Assembly: GCF_001701025.1 (NCBI RefSeq)
Contig: NZ_CP016793.1
Coordinates: 9,933,873 to 9,997,872, forward strand
Direction of reading: 5' to 3'
Length of the DNA stretch: 64,000 nt
Source of the DNA: Lentzea guizhouensis
GTDB lineage: Bacteria > Actinomycetota > Actinomycetes > Mycobacteriales > Pseudonocardiaceae
Shown piece after piece: positions 1 through 46,409 of this stretch (position 1 is the first letter of the stretch; each line of letters opens with the position of its first letter). The translations under genes and the position numbers were made by a program. The notes beneath the pieces are model-generated. The model had not been told where the DNA came from. It ran no database searches and was given only the letters and a program-made list of their open reading frames with translations.

Positions 1-8192
<8,192 letters not shown>

Positions 8193-8216
8193 CGCGCTTC
8201 CTTCTCGGATCGCCCG

Positions 8217-36033
<27,817 letters not shown>

Positions 36034-36069
36034 TGGTCCGTCCTCATTTCGTGCGGGCAAACACTGCTA

Positions 36070-39000
36070 CTACGAGAGGTCGAGCAACTCGTCGTCGATG
36101 ATGGAGAGGAGGTCTTCGACGGAGGCGGAGCGGAGATCGTCGTCCGAAGTGGACACGGGCTTCTTCAGGCGGCCCAGCAGCTTTTCCAGGCGCTCGCGGA
36201 TCGCGTCGTGGTCCTCCGGAGCCGCCGAGGCCACCGCCGCCTCGAAGCGCGTCAGCTCGGCCAGCGCCGAACCGTCGGACGAGGACAGGCCCTCGAGCAG
36301 GTGCAGGGCCACCAGACGCGGGGTCGGGTAGTCGAACACGAGGGCGGACGGCACCGGCAGGCCCGTCGCGGCCTTGAGGCGGTCACGCATCTCCACGGCG
36401 GTCAGCGAGTCGAAACCCTGGTCGCGGAACGCCTTCTCGGGGTGGATCGACTCGACACCCCGGTGTCCCAGCACGGCGGCGGCCTCGGTGCGGACCAGGT
36501 CCAGCAGCACGCGGCAGCGGTCGGGCTCGGACAGACCGGCGAGCTTCTCCTGCAACGCGACCTCGGCGCCGGAGGGGTCCGCGTCCGCCAGCGCGGCCAC
36601 GACCTCGGGGATCGCCGAGAACAGCGGTGACGGGCGAGAAGCGGTGAAACTCGGTGCGAAACGGGCCCAGTCGGTGTTCGTGACGGTCAGCACCGTCTCG
36701 CCGTCGGACACGGCCTGCACCAACGCGGTCAGCGCCAGCTCCGGGTCCATCGGCAGCACGCCGTGGCGGCGGAGCTGGTCGTAGGTCTGCGAATCGGTCG
36801 CCATGCCCGCTTCGGCCCAGGCACCCCACTGCAGCGAGGTCGCGACGAGGCCCTGGCCGCGACGGAACTGCGCCAGGCCGTCCAGGTAGGCGTTCGCGGT
36901 CGAGTAGGCCGGCTGGCCGCCGCTGCCCCACGCCGCCGCACCTGATGAGAACAGCACGAACGCGTCGAGGTTCCCGGTCAGCTCGTGCAGCCACCGCGCC
37001 GACAGCATCTTGGCGCGCAACAACTCCCCGAGCTGCTCTGCGGTCAAAGAAGCCAACGGCGCGTCACCGGCGTCGACCCCGGCGCAGTGCACAACGGCGG
37101 ACAGATCGGGGAACTGCGACAGCAGCTCCGCCACCGCAGCCCGGTCCGCCACGTCACACGCCTCGACGGAGACCTCGGCGCCGAAACCCTCCAGCTGCGC
37201 GACCAGGTGCTCGATGCCCGGTGTCTTGGGGCCACGCCGCGAGGTCAGCACGACGTGCGACGCACCACGAGCGGCAACGGCACGTGCCACGAACCCGCCC
37301 AGCGCCCCGGTCCCGCCGGTGATCAGCACGGTGCCCGAAGGCGTCCAGTCCTCGCCGTGCTCACCACGCGGTGCCGGCACCAGGCGCCGGGCGAACACGC
37401 CGTTGCCGCGCACCGCGATCTGGTCCTCGCCCAGCGAGCTCGTCAACGCCGCCTGCAACCCCTGCGCGATCTGCTTGTCGACACCGCCCGGCAGGTCGAC
37501 CAACCCGCCCCAGCGACGTGGCATCTCCAGCGCCGCCACCCGGCCCAGGCCCCACAGCGCGGCCTGCACCGGCGAGGTCACGATGTCGCCGTGCCCGGTC
37601 GACACGGCACCCCGCGTCACCGTCCACACCGGAGCGTCGATGTCGAGCGCCTGCAGCAGCTCCACCGTCCCGGACAAGGCCAACGGCACGTCATCCGAGT
37701 CGTCGGAGACCCCGAGCAACGACACCACACCCGTGAACTCACGCCCGGCGAAGGACGCCACCTCGTCGAACGGAACCGCGACCCCGCCGACGATCTCCAC
37801 GACGTCCCGCGTCCACGCGTCCTGCTCCCCCGGTGGCACCACGACCAGCCAGGACCCGCCGAACGCACCGGACGGCGACAACCGCGTCCACGACTCGCGG
37901 AACCGCCACGAATCCACAATGGACTGGGCACGCCGCCGGGTGCGCCACGACGACAACGCCGGCACGACCGCCGCCGCCACCTCCGGGTCGAGGTCCAGCA
38001 CCGACGCCAGCTCGTCGTTCTCCACCAGCTGCCAGAACGCCGCGTCCAACGGGTCCACCGCGCCGACCGCGACCTCGGGCTCCGGCCAGAACCGCGACCG
38101 CTGGAACGCGTACGTCGGCAGGTCCACCCGCTGCGCACCGGCACCTTCGAACAGCACCCGCCAGTCCACCGGCACACCCACGACGTGCAGCCGGGCCAGC
38201 GCCGACACCACCGACGCCTCCTCTGGCCGCTCCCGCCGCAGCACCGGCACCACCGCCGTGTCCAGCGGCACCGCACCGGTCTCCGTCATCTCCGCCACCA
38301 ACGCCGACAGCACGCCGTCCGGGCCGAGCTCCAGGAACGCCGACACCCCCTGCCGCCCCAACGCGCGCACGCCGTCGGAGAACCGCACTGCCTCACGCAC
38401 GTGCCGCACCCAGTACTCCGGCGAGGTCAGCTGCTCGCGCACGGCCAGCTGCCCGGTCACGTTCGACACGACCGGGATCTGCGGCTCCGCGAACTCAAGG
38501 TCCTCGACGACCGCGCGGAAGTCGTCCAGCATCGGGTTCATCAAGGGCGAGTGAAACGCATGGCTGACCCGGAGACGCTTAGTCTTGCGGTCGGCCAGGG
38601 CGGCGACCACCGCGTCGACCCCGGCGGCAGTCCCCGCGACCACCACCGACCGCGGCCCGTTCACCGCCGCGACCGAGACGTCGGATCCCAGCAGCGGCAG
38701 CACTTCCTCCTCGGTCGCCTGCACCGCCACCATCGCACCGCCGGCGGGCAGCGCCTGCATCAGCCGCGACCGCGCGTCCACCAACCGGCACGCGTCCGGC
38801 AGCGACAGCACCCCGGCCACGTGCGCGGCGACGATCTCCCCGATCGAGTGCCCGCCGACGAAGTCCGGCCGCACCCCGAAGGAGGATGCCAGGCGGAACA
38901 ACGCCACCTCGACCACGAACAACGCCGGCTGCGTGTACCGGGTCGCGTTCAGCGCCTCGGCGTCGTGACCCCACATCACCTCGCGCAACGCCGGGTCCAG

Positions 39001-40610
39001 GTGCTCCAGCACCGCGTCGAACGCCGCCGCGAACGCCGGGAACCGCTCGTACAGCTCACGTCCCATGCCCAGGCGTTGCGCCCCCTGCCCGGAGAACAGC
39101 ACCGCCAGCGGCCGCTCGGCCGCCACCCCGCGCGCGATCTCCGTGCCCTCCACGACGACCGCGCGGTGCTCCAGCTGCGTCCGCGTCGACACCAGCGACG
39201 CCGCCACGTCCAACGTCGGCGCCTGCACCGCCCGGAACCGCTCCAGCTGCGCGTCCAGCGCGGCGGACGTCCTCGCCGACACCACCCACGGCACCACCGA
39301 CAGCACGGTCGACGGTTCCTCCGGCGTGACCTCGACCTCCGGCGCCTCCTCCAGGATCACGTGCGCGTTCGTGCCGGACACACCGAAACCCGAGACCGCG
39401 GCACGGCGCTCACGGCCCGCCGAAGGCCACGGCTGTTCCGACGTCAGCAGCTCAACGCGACCGGCACCCCACTCGACGTGCGACGACGGCGAGGTGACGT
39501 GCAACGTGCGCGGCAACGTGCCGTGCTTCAGCGCCATCACCATCTTGATCACGCCCGCCACGCCCGCGGCCGCCTGCGTGTGCCCGAGGTTCGACTTCAC
39601 CGACCCCAGCCACAGCGGCACGTCCCGGTCCTGCCCGTAGGTCGCGAGCAACGCCTGCGCCTCGATCGGATCACCGAGGACGGTCCCGGTGCCGTGCGCC
39701 TCCACCGCGTCGACATCCGAGGTGGACAGACCGGCGGACGCAAGCGCTTGCTTGCCGGATCACGCGTTGCTGCGACGGACCGTTCGGCGCGGTCAGGCCG
39801 TTCGACGCGCCGTCCTGGTTGATCGCCGAGCCGCGCAGCACCGCGAGCACCGTGTGGCCGTTGCGCCGGGCATCGGACAACCGCTCCAGCACCACCAGAC
39901 CGGCGCCCTCGGACCAGCCGGTCCCGTCGGCCGAGTCGGAGAACGCCTTGCACCGCCCGTCCGCGGACAGCCCGCCCTGCCGCGAGAACTCCACGAACGT
40001 CTGCGGCGTCGACATGATCGTGACACCACCGGCCAGCGCCAGCGACGACTCACCGGAACGCAGCGACTGAGCCGCCCAGTGCAGGGCGACCAGGGAAGAG
40101 GAGCACGCGGTGTCCACGGTGACCGCCGGCCCCTGCAGCCCCAGGGTGTAGGCGACGCGACCGGACACCACACTGCCCGCCGTACCGGTCGTCCAGTACC
40201 CCTCGGTCCCCGCGGGCGCGTCCACCAGACCGGCGCCGTAGTCGTGGTACATCACGCCCGCGAACACACCGCCGTTGGTGCCCCGCAACGACGCCGGGTC
40301 GATCCCGGCTCTTTCCAGCGCCTCCCACGACACCTCCAGCAGCAGCCGCTGCTGCGGGTCCATCGCCAGCGCCTCCCGCGGCGAGATCCCGAAGAACTCC
40401 GCGTCGAAGTCGGCCGCGTCGTGCAGGAACCCGCCGGAGCGGGTGTGCGAGGCGCCGTCGAACAGCTTCTCCAGGTCCCAGTTGCGGTCCGCCGGGAACG
40501 GCGACACCACGTCCCCGCCCGCGAGCACCAGCCGCCACAGGTCCTCCGGCGACATCACGCCACCGGGGTAGCGGCAGGCCATGCCGACGATCGCGATCGG
40601 CTCGTCCGGC
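36070..40610 (-). other. PKS module 1: KS-AT(malonyl)-KR(A-type)-ACP plus C-terminal docking
   Basis: KS about 40605-39350 with TACSSS; its frame is broken by the CTTG duplication at 39747-39754, just before EAHGTGT. AT about 39310-38150 has GHSIGE and SHAFH (malonyl). No DH; a dimerisation-element-like segment (F-W-Q-L-V-E-N) precedes the KR (about 37900-36650). KR has TGGTGALGG, no LDD, and W-G-S-G-G-Q before the Tyr (A-type). ACP about 36490-36320 has GFDSL, followed by a docking region. Predicted result: a benzylic-side beta-hydroxyl next to the aryl starter. Confidence 0.9.
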
Positions 40611-43600
40611 ACCGCGCGCACCGCCTCCACCGGCGTCACCGCCGCGCGTTCGCCCAGCAGCTCCGCGCGCAGGTGCCGCGCCAGCACCACCGGCGTCGGG
40701 TAGTCGAACGCGACCGGCGCCGACAGGTGCAGCCCGGTCGCCGCGGTCAGCCGGTTGCGCAGGTCCACCGCCGTCACCGAGGTCAGCCCGAGCTCGCGGA
40801 ACGTCTTCTTCGCCTCCGCCCGCTCCCCGCCAGTCAGCCCCAGCACCCCCGCGACCTCGGTGCGCACCAGGTTCAGCAGGAAGATGTCCTGCTCCTCCGG
40901 CGACATCGCGACCAGCCGCTGCCGCAACGCCGACAGGTCCCGCTCGTCCGGTGTCGCCAAGCGCGCGGACACGTCGATCAGGCCGCGCAGCAACGCCGGG
41001 ACCTCGGTCGCCGACGTCTGCTCGCGCAACGCCGCGCTGTTGATCCGCATGATCACGGCCTGCGCCAGCCCCGCCGAGGTCGCCACGTCGAACATCGCCG
41101 CGAACTCGTGCGTCGACAGCTCCCCCACCCGCGAGGCCGTCGTCGGCGCGTCCGTCGACCCGACCGCGAGGAACGTCGCGGCCAGCTCCCGCTTGCGGCG
41201 GTAGCGGGCCAGCGCGTCCAGGAACGAGTTCGCCGCCGCCTGCTCACCGGAACCGACCAGCCCCAACGCGCCCGCGACCGTGCACAGCATGACGAACGCG
41301 TCCAGGTCACCGTTCTTGGTGAGCTGGTGCAGGTTCACCGCACCGTCCACAACGGACCGGAACACGTCGGCCCTGCGCGCGGGCAACGGGGTCGCCGGGT
41401 GCTCACCCTCGCTGTGCACGACGGCGGTGATCGGCCGCTTCAGCTTGCCGAGCACCTCCGCGAGCGCCGCCCGGTCCGTCACGTCGCACGCCGCGACCGC
41501 CACCTTGGCGCCGAGCTCGGTCAGCGCGGTCTCCAGCTGCGCGGTGGCGACGTCCGCCCGGCCGTTCCGGCTGATCAGCAGCAGGTGCCGGGCGCCGTAG
41601 GCGGCGACGAGGTGCTTGGTCAGCGCTGCGCCCATAGTGCCGTCCGCGCCGGCCACCACGACCGTGCGCCTCGGGTCGATCCGCAGCACCTCGTCGCTGT
41701 CGACCGACGCCGACACGCGCTTGAGCCGCGGGATCAGCGCGATGCCCGACCGGATCGCCAGCTGCGGTTCGCCGGCGGCCACCGCTCGCGGCAGCACCCC
41801 GGTCGACGGTGGCTGGTCGTCGATGTCGATCAGCGTGAACCGGTTCGGGTACTCGACCTGCAACGACCGCAGCAGCCCCCACACCGGCGCGTGCACGAGG
41901 TCGCGCACGTCCTCGACGCCCGCCGCAACGGCGTTCCGCGTCAGCACGACCAGGCGTGAGTGGGCGAACCAGGCGTCGTTCACCCACGTCCGCAGCACGT
42001 CACCGACCTTGCGCAACGCGTCCTGCGCGGCCGTGGTGAGCTTGCCGCCGGTGTCCATGTCGTCCGGGCAGCACAGCACCGCCACGTCCGGTGCCGTCTC
42101 ACCGTCCACGACGGACACGTGCAGCGCGGCCGCGTCGAGGTAGGTGGCGACGTGCAGACCGGCCGACACCAGCGCCGTCGTCAGGCCGAACACGTCCGGG
42201 CCGACGACCGCCCACCGCTTGGCCAGCTCCAGCGACGTCGTGCGGACCGACGGCATCGGCGCCCAGTCCATCCGCAGCAGCGACTCGTGCTGCCCACCGC
42301 TCGCCGCGCGCAACCGGGCCGGCCGGTCCAGCAGCACGTGCCGGGTGATCTTGCCCGAGGTCGTGCGCGGGATGTGGTCGATCTCGTACAGCTCTTCCGG
42401 CACCTTGAAGTTCGACAGCTGCTCGCGGCAGGTGTCGTAGAGGCGCACCGGGTCGAGGCCCTGCTTGCCGGGCACGACGAACGCGATCGGCACCTCGCCG
42501 AGGATGTCGTGCGGCTTGCCGACCACCGCGGCGTCGGCGACACCGGGGACCTTGAGCAGCACCTCCTCCACCTCGCCGGGGTGGATGTTCTCGCCGCCGC
42601 GGATGATCAGCTCCTTCACCCGGCCGGTGATCGTGAGGTAGCCGTAGAGGTCCCGGCGCGCGAGGTCACCGGTGCGGTACCAGCCCTGCGGCATCGCCTG
42701 CGCCGTCGCCTCCGGCTGGTTGTGGTAGCCGACCATGAGGCTCGGGCCGCGCACCCACACCTCGCCCTCGGCCTCCACCCCGACGTCCACGCCGGTGTCC
42801 GGGTCGACCAGCCGCACCGACAGCCCCGGCACCGGCAGCCCGACCGAACCCGGAACCCTGGTGCCCTGCAACCAGTTCACCGCGATCAGGCCGCACGTCT
42901 CGGTGCTGCCGTACCCGTCCAGCAGCGGCACGCCGAACAGCGCCTCGAACTCCACCCGCACCGCCGGAGGGCAGGCGGCGCCGGCCGTCATGCACCGGAC
43001 CAGGCCGCCCGGCTTCACCTCACGGGTCCGCGCGACGTCCAGGAGGTGGTGGTACATGGCGGGAACACCGCACATGAAGGTGTAGCTGTCGCTCTCCAGT
43101 GCGCTCAGCACCTCGTCGGCGGCGAACCCGTCCAGGATCCGCGCGGTCGCTCCGACAGCGGTCACACCTACTACACAGAGGACGTGCGCGAGGGAGTGGT
43201 GCAGCGGCAACGGCCACAGCACCTCGTCCTCGCCGTTGAGCCCGATGACCGGGGCGTAACAGGCGGCGACCGACCACAGGCAGCTGCGCTGGGTCGACAG
43301 CACACCCTTGGGCTTGCCGGTGGTGCCGGAGGTGTAGAGCATGAACGCGACGTCGTCGAGCCCCTGGTCGTCGCGCGCGGGAACGGCCGGGTCCCGGGCC
43401 GTCAACTCCTGGTACGACAGGAGTGCGCCGCCACGCGGGACGGGCTCGTCGCCGGTGACGAGCACCGTGAGATAGGGACGACCGGGCAGCAGCTTGCGGA
43501 CCTGGTCGAGGTGCGCGGGATCGGTGATCACCACGCGCGCGCCGCTGTCGTCCAGCACGTAGGAGAGCTCGGCGTCGGCGGAGTGCGGGTTGAACGGCAC

Positions 43601-43855
43601 CGCGACCGCGTTCGCACGCGTGACACCGAGGTAGGACTCGATGCACTCGACGCTGTTGTTCAGGTAGATCAGCGCCCGGTCGCCGGGCTGCAGCCGGGCC
43701 TCGGCCAGGTGCCCGCCGAGCCGCCGGGTGCGCCGCTCCAGCTCCGCGTACGTGACCGCGCGCCGCGCGTCGGCGAACGCGACCTTCTCCGGCGTCGTCG
43801 CGGCGTGGTGGCGCAGCAGGTCGGACAACGGCCGGATGAGCTCGGTTCGAAACAT
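36070..43855 (-). CDS. Modular PKS: CoL-KR(dead)-ACP loading module plus module 1 (one 4-bp frameshift)
   Basis: First PKS of the series, divergent from the chorismatase gene. It starts at ATG 43855 and ends with TAG at 36070-36072. It encodes an adenylate-forming starter ligase, an inactive KR, an ACP, then KS-AT-KR-ACP and a C-terminal docking region ending in LLDLS. Length 7786 nt is one more than a multiple of three because CTTG is duplicated at 39747-39754. Removing the copy restores KS frame into VEAHGTGT and gives about 2,593 aa. The architecture matches shikimate-derived carboxylate-primed systems (rapamycin, FK506, rifamycin families). Inferred role: activates and loads 3-hydroxybenzoate and performs the first extension. 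Confidence 0.96.
40640..43855 (-). other. PKS loading module: CoA-ligase-like A domain, inactive KR, ACP
   Basis: The A (CoL) domain, about residues 1-535, has the YTSGTTGKPKG core, the GYGSTE motif, YRTGDL, a GRVKELIIRGGENIHPG hinge and the TSGK motif carrying the catalytic Lys. No CoA transfer is needed because an ACP follows. A KR-like region (about 42200-41000) has TADGTMG-like glycine motif remnants (A-D-G-T-M-G), and the expected N-Y-A-A-A-N reads E-Q-A-A-A-N, so the catalytic Tyr is lost. The ACP (about 40900-40660) has the phosphopantetheine Ser in L-T-S-V rather than D-S-L. Predicted substrate: an aryl carboxylate, most likely 3-hydroxybenzoate given the neighbouring chorismatase. 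Confidence 0.88.
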
Positions 43856-44121
43856 CCCGACGGCGCTCCCTATTTGCTGACGGCATGGCGTGCACCTGCG
43901 CCGATGCTAGCCTCGGCCTCACCGGCCCAGTAAGTAGGAAATCCCCTAGCACCCCCCTATGTCCCCCCTATCTCGTCACCCGGAAGCTCATTGTTCTCGC
44001 GGGGCAGTTTTGCGGAGTCGTGCCGGTGCTAATCTTTCACCACCGGCCCGGAAGAGAAGCCGAGAAGAATTACCAGGTTTAACTCCGCAAATGATTCACC
44101 AACTCCTCGGAGGGCATTCCG
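43856..44121. promoter_or_regulatory. Divergent promoter region between PKS loading gene and chorismatase operon
   Basis: A 266-bp gene-free stretch separating the PKS series (minus) from the starter-unit operon (plus). It should carry both promoters. It contains three phased C-rich repeats (43943-43970) next to an imperfect palindrome around GGAAATCC (about 43934-43949), and a CGGAGG ribosome site about 8 nt before the chorismatase ATG. The LAL regulator at 48123-50867 is the natural candidate to bind here; this is inference. Confidence 0.6.
43943..43970. promoter_or_regulatory. Three CCCCTA/CCCCCCTA repeats with 11-bp period (candidate activator site)
   Basis: CCCCTA ends at 43948, CCCCCCTA at 43959 and CCCCCCTA at 43970. 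The exact 11-bp spacing places them on one DNA face. Such phased direct repeats are typical of activator binding upstream of PKS genes. No binding data are available here. Confidence 0.4.
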
Positions 44122-45144
44122 ATGACGCAGGCGCAGCAGAAGGTGAACCTTCCCGGCTCCGTGTTCACCAGCCTGACCGAAGTCAGCCACGTCGCGGCGA
44201 GCGAAAACGTTCTCGGCGTCATCAACTACACCACCGGGTGCGCCGACCCGCGTGTGGAGAACGGCCTTCTGACCCTTGACATCCACATGGCGGCTGTGGA
44301 CACCGAAGCGTTCGCGGAGATCTGGACGACCACGGGTCCGGTCGAGACGGGCGAGCACCACGGCGTCTTTTACGCCCACGACGGCGAGTACCTCCTCGTG
44401 GCCGGCCGCATCGCGCCGACCGGCCGCTACACCGAGGACACCCGCGCGGCCTACGTCGCGGCGCTCGACCTGATGGACACGCTCGGCTACAAGAACTGCT
44501 TCCGCATGTGGAACTTCCTCAACGACATCAACGGCGACAACGCCGAGGGCCTCGAGATCTACCGGGACTTCTGCAAGGGCCGCGCGGAGGCGTTCGAGCT
44601 CTTCCACTTCGGTGACGCCGAGGTCCCGAGCGCGACCGGAATCGGCTCGCAGGGCGGCGGGATCGCGTTCTACTTCCTCGCCTCCCGCTCCGCCGCGCTC
44701 ACCTCGGTGGAGAACTCGAAGCAGATGGCCGCCTACCACTACCCGCGGCAGTACGGCCCCCGCCCGCCCAAGTTCGCGCGGGCCACCTACCTCTCCTCCA
44801 CGCACACCGACCGCAGGTCAGGGCAGATCTACGTGGCCGGCACCGCCAGCATCCGCGGGCACGAGACGCTGCACGAGGGCGACATCGCCGCCCAGGTGGA
44901 GTTGTCGCTCGACAACATCGAGCACCTCATCTCCGACGAGAACCTGGCCGACTACGAGATCACGCGGGGCAACTCCCTGCTCGACCTCGACAACATCAAG
45001 GTCTACGTCCGCCACCGCTCCGACATCCCGACCGTGCGCGCGATGTGCGAGGAGCGCTTCTCCCCGAACGCCCGCGTCCAGTACCTGAACGTCGACGTCT
45101 GCCGCGCCGATCTCCTCGTGGAGATTGAGGGCATCGTCGCCTGA
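44122..45144 (+). CDS. Chorismatase, probably 3-hydroxybenzoate synthase (Hyg5-like)
   Basis: 340-aa protein of the FkbO/Hyg5/RapK chorismatase family, which splits chorismate into pyruvate plus a ring acid. ATG 44122 follows a GGAGG site. Family features visible are the N-terminal T-G-C-A-D-P segment, R-M-W-N-F near residues 128-132, the G-T-A-S-I-R-G-H loop at 240-247 and the C-terminal L-L-V-E-I-E-G segment. From memory of published work, Hyg5-type enzymes (3-hydroxybenzoate) are distinguished by Gly240 and Cys327 where FkbO types (dihydroxycyclohexadiene carboxylate) have Ala and Gln. This protein has G at 240 and C at 327, so 3-hydroxybenzoate is favoured. It is first gene of a three-gene operon with DAHP synthase and a flavin hydroxylase, and diverges from the PKS loading gene that would use its product. 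Confidence 0.9.
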   Translation: MTQAQQKVNLPGSVFTSLTEVSHVAASENVLGVINYTTGCADPRVENGLLTLDIHMAAVDTEAFAEIWTTTGPVETGEHHGVFYAHDGEYLLVAGRIAPTGRYTEDTRAAYVAALDLMDTLGYKNCFRMWNFLNDINGDNAEGLEIYRDFCKGRAEAFELFHFGDAEVPSATGIGSQGGGIAFYFLASRSAALTSVENSKQMAAYHYPRQYGPRPPKFARATYLSSTHTDRRSGQIYVAGTASIRGHETLHEGDIAAQVELSLDNIEHLISDENLADYEITRGNSLLDLDNIKVYVRHRSDIPTVRAMCEERFSPNARVQYLNVDVCRADLLVEIEGIVA

Positions 45145-45178
45145 ACCGCCCGGCCGAACCAGAACCAGGAGCGAGACA

Positions 45179-46387
45179 ATGCCTCAGACGGTGAAGCTGA
45201 ACGAGTTCACGTTCACCCGCGCGTCCGCACCGTGGACGACCCTGCCGGCGCAGCAGCAGCCGCACTGGCACGACCACCCCGACTACGACCTGATCGAAGC
45301 CGAACTGTCCGGTGCGCTGCCCCTGGTCGCACATTCCGAAATCCGCGAGGCCAAACGTGCTCTCGGTCTCGCCGCCCTCGGTGAGGCGCGGGTCCTGCAG
45401 CTCGGCGACTGCGCGGAGTCCTTTTCCGACGCCGACCCGCTGACAACTTCCCGAAAGGTGCGCAACGTCGCCAGGATCGCTTCCCGGCTGGCGGACCGCA
45501 CGGGCCAGCAGGTGGCACGTTTCGGACGGATGGCGGGCCAGTACGCGAAGCCCCGTTCGAGCAACTTCGAAACGGTCGGCGGGATCGAGCTGCCGTCATT
45601 CCGCGGCGAGCTCGTCAATTCGTTCGAAGCGGAGCTCTCCGCCCGTCGGCACGACCCCGAACGAATGCTGCAGGCCTATGACGCCTCGGCCGCCGTCATC
45701 CGAGAAGTGCGCGCCCATTGGACGGGAAGCGCCGAGGAACTCGACGGCGGCCCGTGGGTGGCGCACGAGGCATTGGTGCTGGATTACGAGAACGCGCTGA
45801 TTCGCACCGACGACCGCACCGGCGAGCAGTTCCTCACCTCGACGCACTTCCCGTGGATCGGCGAGCGCACCCGCCAGCTCGACCACGCGCACGTGTCGAT
45901 GTTCGCCGCGATCGCGAACCCGATCGGCGTGAAGGTGGGCCCGACGGCGGACCCCGAGACCGTCGTGCGCCTGTGCCAGCTCCTCGACCCGCACCACACG
46001 CCGGGCCGGCTGACGCTGATCGTCCGCATGGGCCGCGAGGACATCCACGTGGCACTGGCCCCGATCGTCCGCGCCGTGCGGCGCGCGGGCCACCCGGTCG
46101 TCTGGATCTCGGATCCCATGCACGGCAACACGGTCAAGGCCGAGTGTGGGCAAAAGACTCGATTTGTCACTCATATCATCGAGGAGGCCACGGCGTTCCG
46201 GCACATCCTGGAGACCGAGGGCGCCCACCCGGCAGGCTTGCACCTGGAAGTGGCGGCGTCCGACGTGACGGAGTGCGTCGGCGGAACCGTGCCCGACGAG
46301 TCGGCCCTCTCCGAGCGCTACGAGACCCTCTGCGACCCCCGCCTGAACCCCGACCAGGCACTCGGAGTGATCGACTCGGTGTTCTGA
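45179..46387 (+). CDS. Class II (plant-type) DAHP synthase
   Basis: 402-aa enzyme condensing phosphoenolpyruvate and erythrose-4-phosphate to 3-deoxy-D-arabino-heptulosonate-7-phosphate, the entry step to chorismate. I chose ATG 45179 because AGGAGC lies about 8 nt upstream; an in-frame upstream extension to 45125 lacks a good site. Family motifs seen are the metal-site Cys in LGDCAESF, the R-M-A-G-Q-Y-A-K-P-R-S active-site block near residue 118, R-L-T-L-I-V-R-M-G and W-I-S-D-P-M-H-G-N-T. It is shorter than housekeeping mycobacterial class II enzymes (about 460 aa), as is common for cluster-borne copies that lack regulatory extensions. It begins 34 bp after the chorismatase stop. Inferred role: boosts chorismate supply for the starter unit. 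Confidence 0.94.
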   Translation: MPQTVKLNEFTFTRASAPWTTLPAQQQPHWHDHPDYDLIEAELSGALPLVAHSEIREAKRALGLAALGEARVLQLGDCAESFSDADPLTTSRKVRNVARIASRLADRTGQQVARFGRMAGQYAKPRSSNFETVGGIELPSFRGELVNSFEAELSARRHDPERMLQAYDASAAVIREVRAHWTGSAEELDGGPWVAHEALVLDYENALIRTDDRTGEQFLTSTHFPWIGERTRQLDHAHVSMFAAIANPIGVKVGPTADPETVVRLCQLLDPHHTPGRLTLIVRMGREDIHVALAPIVRAVRRAGHPVVWISDPMHGNTVKAECGQKTRFVTHIIEEATAFRHILETEGAHPAGLHLEVAASDVTECVGGTVPDESALSERYETLCDPRLNPDQALGVIDSVF

Positions 46388-46409
46388 CCCTTCGCAGACA
46401 GGGAAACAG

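Noticed and set aside
44122..45144. FkbO/RapK-type chorismatase giving dihydroxycyclohexene-type starter
   Set aside because: Residues 240 and 327 are Gly and Cys, the Hyg5 pattern as I recall it. This remains the main alternative if that memory or the alignment is wrong.
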